A DNA stretch of 64,000 nucleotides, taken from positions 1 to 64,000 of the forward strand of contig JAFSRZ010000008.1 in NCBI GenBank assembly GCA_017445875.1. Direction: 5' to 3'. Below, one piece after another: positions 10,540 to 16,786 of this stretch (the stretch's first letter is position 1; each line of letters opens with the position of its first letter). The position numbers were made by a program, and so were the translations under genes. The DNA comes from Oscillospiraceae bacterium. Lineage in GTDB: Bacteria; Bacillota; Clostridia; Oscillospirales; Oscillospiraceae. The notes beneath the pieces are model-generated. The model had not been told where the DNA came from. It was given only the letters and a program-made list of their open reading frames with translations, and made no database searches.

Positions 10540-11754
10540 TCACGCCTTCACGCGCTGTGCCTTTTTGCGTTCCAGCGCCGAAACGATGATTGCACACGAC
10601 GCGTCGCCCGTGATGTTGACCGTTGTCCGCCCCATGTCGAAGATACGGTCAACGCCCGCCACAAGCGCGATACCGTCCACGGGCAGTCCCACCGATTGCA
10701 GTACCATTGCCAGCATGACCATACCCGCGCCCGGTACGCCCGCCGTGCCGATTGAGGCTAATGTAGCGGTTAATACGATTGTTATCATCTGCGGGAATGT
10801 CAGCGTAATTCCGTAGCAGGACGCGATAAAGATAGAACACACGCCTTGATAAATCGCTGTGCCGTCCATGTTGATAGTCGCGCCGAGCGGCAGGACAAAT
10901 GACGAAATATCCTTGTCCGCGCCTAATTTCTCCGTACACTCCATGTTAATAGGCAGTGTCCCCACCGACGACGCCGACGAGAACGCGAACATAATCGCCG
11001 GAAGCATGCCCCGGAAGAAGTCCAGCGGACTCATACCCGCCGCGAACTTCACCGACAGCGAGTACACCACCACGGCGTGTACCACGTAGCCGATATAGGC
11101 CACAAGCAACACTTTCGCCAGTGAGCCTAACACGGCGGGGCCGTTCTCCGCGACTACCGGACACAGCAGGCAAAAGACGCCTATCGGGGATAACTGTACA
11201 ATCATCTCCATGGCCTTGAGGAAGATATCGTTGAGGGTTTCCACGGCGCTGAAATCTCTGACGTTTTCGCCGCCCAGAAGCAGGAGCGCGAAGCCAATCA
11301 GCAGCGACGCCACGATAATTTGTAACATGTTGGCGTTGACGAACGGCGCGATAAAGTTCGACGGGAACATGCTCACGAGCGTGTCCATGAAGTTCACGGA
11401 CGCGGAAGCCTCGTAGGACAAATCAGTAGTCTGGAGTACCGGGAAGAATCCCCGGAACAGATTTGCGAAGAAAAGCCCGATTGTAATGGCAAATGCCGTC
11501 GTACAGAGATAGTAGACGACAGTTTTCGCGCCGATAGAGCCGACTTTCCGAATATCCCGCATGGAAATGACGCCCGCCATAATCGAGAAGAACACCAGCG
11601 GCCCCACAATCCACTTGATGAGATTCAAGAAAATCGTGCCAAACGGCTTGATGTACGTGACGGCAAGCGACGCATGGGAGGTGAGCGCGATACCGGCGAA
11701 AATCGCCAGTATGAGGGCAATAAAAATCTGTGTCGAGAGCGGCAGTTTTTTCAT
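10540..11754 (-). CDS. Dicarboxylate/amino acid:cation symporter (DAACS/GltP-DctA family)
   Basis: Secondary transporter of the glutamate/aspartate/C4-dicarboxylate family (404 aa). It takes up an anionic substrate with Na+ or H+. It shows the hairpin region SSASSVGTLPINMECTEKLG, the transmembrane-7 motif NMDGTA and a final GVDRIFDMGRTTVNI stretch with the conserved Asp/Arg pair. The start at 11754 is chosen because AGGAGG lies just upstream; a longer reading to 11781 has none. The substrate cannot be decided from sequence alone. Confidence 0.92.
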   Translation of the reverse strand: MKKLPLSTQIFIALILAIFAGIALTSHASLAVTYIKPFGTIFLNLIKWIVGPLVFFSIMAGVISMRDIRKVGSIGAKTVVYYLCTTAFAITIGLFFANLFRGFFPVLQTTDLSYEASASVNFMDTLVSMFPSNFIAPFVNANMLQIIVASLLIGFALLLLGGENVRDFSAVETLNDIFLKAMEMIVQLSPIGVFCLLCPVVAENGPAVLGSLAKVLLVAYIGYVVHAVVVYSLSVKFAAGMSPLDFFRGMLPAIMFAFSSASSVGTLPINMECTEKLGADKDISSFVLPLGATINMDGTAIYQGVCSIFIASCYGITLTFPQMITIVLTATLASIGTAGVPGAGMVMLAMVLQSVGLPVDGIALVAGVDRIFDMGRTTVNITGDASCAIIVSALERKKAQRVKA

Positions 11755-11798
11755 AAAGTCCTCCTTTTCAGTCCGTGTCAAAGCGCCTACATGCCGTC

Positions 11799-11827
11799 AG
11801 TATAGCACAGTTCCGCGAAATATGCAA
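11799..11827 (-). promoter_or_regulatory. Promoter of the symporter (and probably recG)
   Basis: TTGCAT (11827-11822), a 17-bp spacer ending TGTGC (extended -10 type) and TATACT (11804-11799), about 45 bp upstream of the ATG. Confidence 0.7.
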
Positions 11828-11837
11828 CCAAAAGCAC

Positions 11838-11865
11838 GGGAACCGGATTTCAAAACCCGGTTCCC
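11838..11865 (-). terminator. Terminator of the GH32 operon
   Basis: GGGAACCGG pairs with CCGGTTCCC just downstream of the stop of the first GH32 gene. It is followed on the minus strand by GTGCTTTTGG, a weak T-tract. Confidence 0.65.
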
Positions 11866-11871
11866 ATTGTG

Positions 11872-13362
11872 TCACGCCTCGGAGAGATTGTACTTTTTCA
11901 CGTTGAGATGTAACTTGCCGTCGGCAAAGAACGAAATGCCCTCCGCGTTCAAGTCGGTGTTAATGGTAAAGGTCATGACCTTGGCGCCGTCGTCGACGAA
12001 CACTTCCGCGCTGTAGCGGTCGAGAATCAGGCGGAGCTTGATTCGTCCATCCCTGTGCGGCACGTACGCCCGGCGCTGGTGGATAATCGCCCGGCGCGAG
12101 CCCGAAAACTTGCGGTCAACTTTCAGCGTGGCCTCGTGCGGGCGGAAACTGACACCGCTTCGGAACTGGTCATTCTTTGCGAACCGTAACGCGAAACGGT
12201 TGTAGACCGGGGAATCCGGGTCGGGTTCGATGGTCACTTCCAAGTCGACCAAGCGCCCCGCGACGCCCGGTAAAAAGATTTCCCCGTCCTCGACTGTCAC
12301 ATTTTCGTACGTGACTTCATCCCGGCGCAAGCGTTCCAGTTCCCGAATGGGCGTCTGGTACAGAATGCCGTTCTTCACGCTTAATTCGCGGGGGAGCGTC
12401 ATTTGTCCGAACCACGGCGTAGACTTCACGTGCAAGTTGCACGTGTCCCAATTCTGCATCCAGCCAATCATAATGCGGCGTCCGTCGGGGGAAAGAATTG
12501 TCTGCGGCGCGTAGAAGTCGATACCGTAATCAATGGCGTGGTCGGATTCCTCCGTGAACGTCTCGGTATCGGGGTCGTAGTCGCCGACAAGGTAGAATGT
12601 GCCGTTGCCGTTATGGTACTCCAACTCCTTCGGGAGCATGTCCATGGAACTGCTCAACAGGACATGTTTCCCGTCCAGCTCAAAGAAGTCCGGACACTCC
12701 CACATGAGGCCGATTCGATTCCCGTTCCGCGCCAGCGCGTGGACGAGTTCCCAGTGTTCCAAGTCGACACTCTTGTAGAGCAACGCCTGTCCGCCCTGCG
12801 CGGCGTCGCGGTTGGCGATGAGTGCGCGGTAACTCCCGTCACGCGCCCGCCAGATTTTAGGGTCACGGAACGAGAAACGGCTTCCGCCCTCCGGCAAGTC
12901 CGCCGCCGTAATGACCGGGTTGTGTTCGTACTTGTGATAGTCAATCCCGTCGCCGAACGCTAAATTCTGCGTCTGCACCTCGCGGACTTCGCCTGTCTCC
13001 GTGTACTCCTTGGCGTTGCCGGTATACATTAAGAGGTGACGCCCGTCCGGGAGTGACAGCGCCGAACCCGAAAAACATCCGTCACGGTCTGACGGGCGGT
13101 CGGGGGCAAGCGCCGTCGGGAGATAGTTCCAGTGGAGCAGGTCGCCCGTGACGGCGTGTCCCCAGTGCATGGGACCCCAGTGGGAGTCGTACGGGTGATA
13201 CTGGTAGAAAAGATGGTACTGTCCCTTGTACCAAGAAAAGCCGTTGGGGTCGTTGAGCCACCCCACACGCGCCGAAAGATGAAACGCGGGGCGCGCTTCG
13301 CGGGGAATCATGGATTCCCGCGCCTCCTCGTATCGTCTCGCGTCCCGCAATGCCTGACTCAT
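11872..13362 (-). CDS. GH32 beta-fructofuranosidase (sucrose/sucrose-6-phosphate hydrolase type)
   Basis: Glycoside hydrolase family 32 enzyme (496 aa) that cleaves beta-fructosyl bonds of sucrose, sucrose-6-phosphate or short fructans. The five-bladed propeller domain holds the nucleophile motif WLNDPNG (D38), the transition-state motif FRDPKIW, and the acid/base motif MWECPDFF. A C-terminal beta-sandwich follows from about residue 360. There is no signal peptide, so it acts in the cytoplasm. It is the third gene of an operon with a HAD phosphatase and a second GH32. No sugar transporter or fructokinase is nearby, so the import route is unknown. Confidence 0.94.
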   Translation of the reverse strand: MSQALRDARRYEEARESMIPREARPAFHLSARVGWLNDPNGFSWYKGQYHLFYQYHPYDSHWGPMHWGHAVTGDLLHWNYLPTALAPDRPSDRDGCFSGSALSLPDGRHLLMYTGNAKEYTETGEVREVQTQNLAFGDGIDYHKYEHNPVITAADLPEGGSRFSFRDPKIWRARDGSYRALIANRDAAQGGQALLYKSVDLEHWELVHALARNGNRIGLMWECPDFFELDGKHVLLSSSMDMLPKELEYHNGNGTFYLVGDYDPDTETFTEESDHAIDYGIDFYAPQTILSPDGRRIMIGWMQNWDTCNLHVKSTPWFGQMTLPRELSVKNGILYQTPIRELERLRRDEVTYENVTVEDGEIFLPGVAGRLVDLEVTIEPDPDSPVYNRFALRFAKNDQFRSGVSFRPHEATLKVDRKFSGSRRAIIHQRRAYVPHRDGRIKLRLILDRYSAEVFVDDGAKVMTFTINTDLNAEGISFFADGKLHLNVKKYNLSEA

Positions 13363-13389
13363 TCGCGTTTGTCCTCCTGTGGTATTTTC

Positions 13390-14163
13390 TTAGTCCTTCA
13401 TGCTGTCCTCTAAGGCGTCGACAATCGTCGGCACGACTTTTGTCGCCCGCTTCTGCAACGCTTCCGGGGCGTAGGGGAACGTATACGACACGTCGGACGC
13501 CTCAATCAGCGGCAAATCGTTGACGGAATCGCCGATACCGTACAGCGTGATATCGCCCCATTTGTGTTTCATGTAGTCGCGCAGAAATTCGACGCCCTTG
13601 CCCTTGGAACAGCCCTTCGGGGCGATGTCGATTTCAATGACATTCTGGAACGCCTGCACCTTGTCGCCGAATTTCTCATTAATCATGGCGGCGTTGGCGG
13701 CGGCCTCTTCCAGACTTTCGGTGTGTACGCTGACCTGATGAATCAGACCCGGCGGGCAGTCGTCGACGCCGCTGATGACGTAATACTTGCCGGGATAGTC
13801 CATCTTGGCGAACACGCAGATATCGCCCTCAACGTCGAGTGTCAGACGGTAGCCCTTGGGCAACATCTCCTTGACAATGGCGTCGGCTACATCCTTGTCC
13901 ACGCCGCGCTTGAGAATCGGCTGGAAGTCTTGGTCAACGATATTCGCGCCGCTGCTGGTGATGTAGAAGTCCGGCTTGACAAAGCCCGTGATGAACGGCG
14001 TAAGGCCGCCGACCTGTCGACCGGTGCAGAGGCCAAACAAGTGTCCGGCCGCCTGATACTCCTTGATTTTCTCGACGTTCTCCGGGGGAAGTTTGCGTTC
14101 CGGCTCGGCCTTGTAGAAATACAGCGTACCGTCAAAGTCACTGGCGAATACTTTCTTTTTCAT
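13390..14163 (-). CDS. HAD-superfamily phosphatase (Cof/IIB type)
   Basis: HAD hydrolase of the Cof-like IIB subfamily (257 aa). The N-terminal DFDGTL motif supplies the nucleophile Asp, LCTGR is motif II, and GIGDSVNDLPLIE near the C-terminus is motif IV. The start at 14163 is taken because the catalytic strand begins at once (MKKKVFASDFDG) and GGAGA precedes it. The gene lies between two GH32 genes in the same operon. A sugar-phosphate substrate is plausible, for example dephosphorylating a fructose-derived phosphate, but this is inference from context. Confidence 0.88.
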   Translation of the reverse strand: MKKKVFASDFDGTLYFYKAEPERKLPPENVEKIKEYQAAGHLFGLCTGRQVGGLTPFITGFVKPDFYITSSGANIVDQDFQPILKRGVDKDVADAIVKEMLPKGYRLTLDVEGDICVFAKMDYPGKYYVISGVDDCPPGLIHQVSVHTESLEEAAANAAMINEKFGDKVQAFQNVIEIDIAPKGCSKGKGVEFLRDYMKHKWGDITLYGIGDSVNDLPLIEASDVSYTFPYAPEALQKRATKVVPTIVDALEDSMKD

Positions 14164-14232
14164 AAAACAGTCTCCGTTTCGTTCAAGAATCGTTTCCCCG
14201 CCCCGCACAAGGACGGGGAACGGCGGTTGATT

Positions 14233-15690
14233 TCAGATTACAAAGTCATCGACGACGGACGGCTTCATAGTCCAGATTTTCACGGACGCGCCGGGCGTGA
14301 CCGTGTAATGGAACTCGTTTTCCGTCGGGTAACTGCGCGTGGTAAATGTCGCTTCTCCATCGTTGGCGAAAAATTCCGTAGACGAGCGGTCAATGAAGAT
14401 TTGGAGCTTTTTGAGCGGGTTGTCAAGGGGCATATCCAGCACCTCGCCCACCGACTGGTTGAAACGTTTGTCCATGCCGGTCTTGTCAACGGTACACGTT
14501 TTCTTGGCGGCGTCGTAGTGCAGACGCATGCCGCCGCTTCCGTCTGCCTTCGTGAACAGATTCAGGTCAAAGTCGCCGTCAGCCGGACATACTTCCAGTT
14601 CACACGCGGCGGGTAATGTCCCGTCAGGCGTCACTTCCGCGTCGCGGAGCGTCTCAATGCCGCTGATGGGTGTCTGTACGAGACGACCGTCTTTCAGGCG
14701 GAGTTCACGCGGGAGCGACATACTGCCTTCCCAGTCCTCCTCTTCCGTGGGATAGTGGTTGTCAGGAAGGCCAATCCACGCGATTAAAATCGCCTTGTCG
14801 GGGTCGCCGACATTCGCCGCGCCCTGTGCCGCGTAGAAGTCGAAACCGAAGTCAAGATAGCGGTAATCGCCTTCCGGCGTGAACGTGAGGGTATCGTAGT
14901 CCATGGAGCCGATGAGGTATACATTATGGTTGGTGCTTTCGGCGCGTCCGGGGAGTTTCGTATACTGCGGGGAGAAAATCAGCACGTCTTTCCCGCTGAT
15001 GTTGACGATATAGGGACATTCCCACATACCGCCGAACTTCTCGAAGCCGGGAACTTTCAATTCCCCGGCGAATGTCCAGCCCTTGAGCAGTTCGGGGGAC
15101 TTGTAAATTAACACGGTTCCGCGCTTGTCCATGGTCTGCGCGCCGATGAAGATGAAATAGAGCTTCTTCTGTTCGTTCCAGACAATTTTGGGGTCGCGCT
15201 GATGTTCGCTGTAGTCGTCGCGGGGGCCAAAGAGGGGCTTTTCCAGTTTATGGGGACGGTTGTCGGCACCCAGCACCGCCGCGCAGGTGTACGGCGTGCG
15301 CGTCCAGTCCTCGTCACGGTGATTGCCGGTGTAGAAGAAATAAAGGTCGTCGCCGAAGGAAATCGCGGAGCCGGAATGTGTGCCGCGGTTGTCGTAGAAG
15401 CAGTCGGGTTTCAGGCCGATTCCGGCGTTGCGCCAGTGAATCAAGTCTTCACTCGTGACATGGTACCAGTATTTGAGGCCGTGCACCGCCCCCCACGGGC
15501 ACCACTGGTAGCACAAATGCCACACGCCCTTATGGAGCGCAAATCCGTTCGGGTCGCTGGAAAGTCCCGTGACCGGCTGAATGTGGTACTTCTGCCGGTA
15601 AACGGACTTACTGATTTGTTCGTACAGTCCCCGCACTTCCTCCGCGTCTTGGAGTTCACGATAACGCTCTTCCCGTGTCCACTCTTTCAT
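14233..15690 (-). CDS. GH32 family glycoside hydrolase with a variant nucleophile motif
   Basis: Second GH32 enzyme of the operon (485 aa), intracellular. The nucleophile motif reads LSSDPNG rather than WLNDPNG: the Asp is kept but the flanking Trp and Asn are changed. The QRDPKIVW and GMWECPYI motifs are intact, so activity is expected, but substrate preference may differ from its neighbour. The start at 15690 follows GGAGGAG; the open frame extends upstream through promoter DNA and is not used. As first gene of the operon it sits directly behind the promoter at 15757-15785. Confidence 0.92.
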   Translation of the reverse strand: MKEWTREERYRELQDAEEVRGLYEQISKSVYRQKYHIQPVTGLSSDPNGFALHKGVWHLCYQWCPWGAVHGLKYWYHVTSEDLIHWRNAGIGLKPDCFYDNRGTHSGSAISFGDDLYFFYTGNHRDEDWTRTPYTCAAVLGADNRPHKLEKPLFGPRDDYSEHQRDPKIVWNEQKKLYFIFIGAQTMDKRGTVLIYKSPELLKGWTFAGELKVPGFEKFGGMWECPYIVNISGKDVLIFSPQYTKLPGRAESTNHNVYLIGSMDYDTLTFTPEGDYRYLDFGFDFYAAQGAANVGDPDKAILIAWIGLPDNHYPTEEEDWEGSMSLPRELRLKDGRLVQTPISGIETLRDAEVTPDGTLPAACELEVCPADGDFDLNLFTKADGSGGMRLHYDAAKKTCTVDKTGMDKRFNQSVGEVLDMPLDNPLKKLQIFIDRSSTEFFANDGEATFTTRSYPTENEFHYTVTPGASVKIWTMKPSVVDDFVI

Positions 15691-15756
15691 TGTGCCTCTC
15701 CTCCTGTATGCTTCCATTGATTTGTCCGCATGGGGCGGACGCGGCTTCCGTGGAAG

Positions 15757-15785
15757 ATTATAACATACTCCGCGCCGCCACACAA
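15757..15785 (-). promoter_or_regulatory. Promoter of the GH32-HAD-GH32 operon
   Basis: TTGTGT (15785-15780), a 17-bp spacer ending TATGT, and TATAAT (15762-15757), 67 bp upstream of the first ATG. It is a sigma-A type, not a sigma-I type. Confidence 0.75.
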
Positions 15786-15888
15786 GGGGAAAAAGCGCCG
15801 CCGCCCATGATAATTTCCACGCGTCCTTTTTGTCAGTTTTCCACACATTTCCATATTTCGCAACTTTTACCGCACATTTTTCTGTCCG

Positions 15889-15917
15889 ACCCCCAAAAAA
15901 ACGCCGCGAAACACGAA
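15889..15917 (+). promoter_or_regulatory. Candidate sigma-I-type autoregulatory promoter of sigI
   Basis: ACCCCC (15889-15894) is followed by CGAA at 15907 and again at 15914. ACCCCC and CGAA are the -35/-10 elements I recall for Bacillus subtilis sigma-I. Spacings are 12 and 19 bp, so the match is only tentative. Confidence 0.3.
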
Positions 15918-15956
15918 TATATTTAAGAGAGGACAGCGGGATTTCGCTTGTAACGC

Positions 15957-15985
15957 TTGCAGTTTCCATTCGGCTGTGCTATACT
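15957..15985 (+). promoter_or_regulatory. Sigma-A-type promoter of sigI-rsgI
   Basis: TTGCAG, a 17-bp spacer ending TGTGC and TATACT, 64 bp upstream of the sigI ATG. Confidence 0.7.
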
Positions 15986-16049
15986 GAACCAATGACAAAG
16001 AGAACTTTGCCGCGAATCCTGCGCGGCAGTTGCTAAAGGGGAAACTGAC

Positions 16050-16781
16050 ATGAACTATCTGGAACAGGAGGTCATCGCGGCCAAGACAGATGAACAGGCG
16101 CTCAACAGTCTGGTGGAGAATCACAAACAATGGATTCTGCGTTGTGCCTCGGAGGCCGCACACCGCTATATCACCGACAGCGACGACGAGTGGTCGGTAG
16201 CGCTGCTGGCCTTCTTGGCGGCAGTCCGGGGCTACGATGACACAAAAGGCTCGTTCCGCGGATTCGCGGGCGTGGTTATCCGGCGGCGGATTGTGGACTA
16301 TGTACGCTCCGAGTGGAAGCACGGCGCGGAAATCCCGGTCACGCCGGGCGCGTTCGACGGCGAGTTACCGGAGGAGGAAGCCGCCGGCGTGAATCTACAG
16401 GTACAGTCACAGGTTGTCGCCGACTCCATGGCGGCGTCGGACGCGGATTTGAGTACCCGCACCCGTGAGGAAATCGCCGAAATCCAAGCCACACTGCAAC
16501 GGTACGGCTTTTCGTTCTTCGACCTCGCGGAGTGTTCGCCGAAAGCCGAAAAGACAAAACGACAGTGCGCCTTCGCGGTGCTGACGCTCATGGGCAACCC
16601 GGTCATGCTCGAACAGCTCCGGCGCGGACGCATGCTCCCCATGAAAGAACTCAGTTCGACAAGCGGCGTGTCGCGGAAAATCCTCGACCGTCACCGCCGC
16701 TACATCATCGCCGCCGCCGAGATTCTCAGCGGTGACTACCCAATACTATCCGCTTATCTGGATTATATCAGGAAGGTTTGA
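16050..16781 (+). CDS. sigI: RNA polymerase sigma factor SigI
   Basis: Sigma factor of the SigI group (243 aa). The region-2-like part has DDEWSVALLAFLAAVRGYD, then SFRGFAGVVIRRRIVDYVR; the SigI-C domain ends with KELSSTSGVSRKILDRHRRY and a short hydrophobic tail, all family hallmarks. SigI controls heat or cell-wall genes in Bacillus and polysaccharide-degradation genes in cellulolytic clostridia, and is held by the membrane anti-sigma factor RsgI. The ATG at 16050 has an AAAGGGG site. Its stop lies 5 bp before the rsgI ATG. Confidence 0.92.
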   Translation: MNYLEQEVIAAKTDEQALNSLVENHKQWILRCASEAAHRYITDSDDEWSVALLAFLAAVRGYDDTKGSFRGFAGVVIRRRIVDYVRSEWKHGAEIPVTPGAFDGELPEEEAAGVNLQVQSQVVADSMAASDADLSTRTREEIAEIQATLQRYGFSFFDLAECSPKAEKTKRQCAFAVLTLMGNPVMLEQLRRGRMLPMKELSSTSGVSRKILDRHRRYIIAAAEILSGDYPILSAYLDYIRKV

Positions 16782-16786
16782 CAGCT

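Noticed and set aside
14190..14222. GC-rich hairpin between the second GH32 and HAD genes
   Set aside because: The stem is imperfect and lacks a T-tract; it may slow transcription or protect mRNA but cannot be called a terminator.
15691..15969. N-terminal extension of the upstream GH32 gene
   Set aside because: It runs through the promoter at 15757-15785; the ATG at 15690 has a strong GGAGGAG and matches the family N-terminus.
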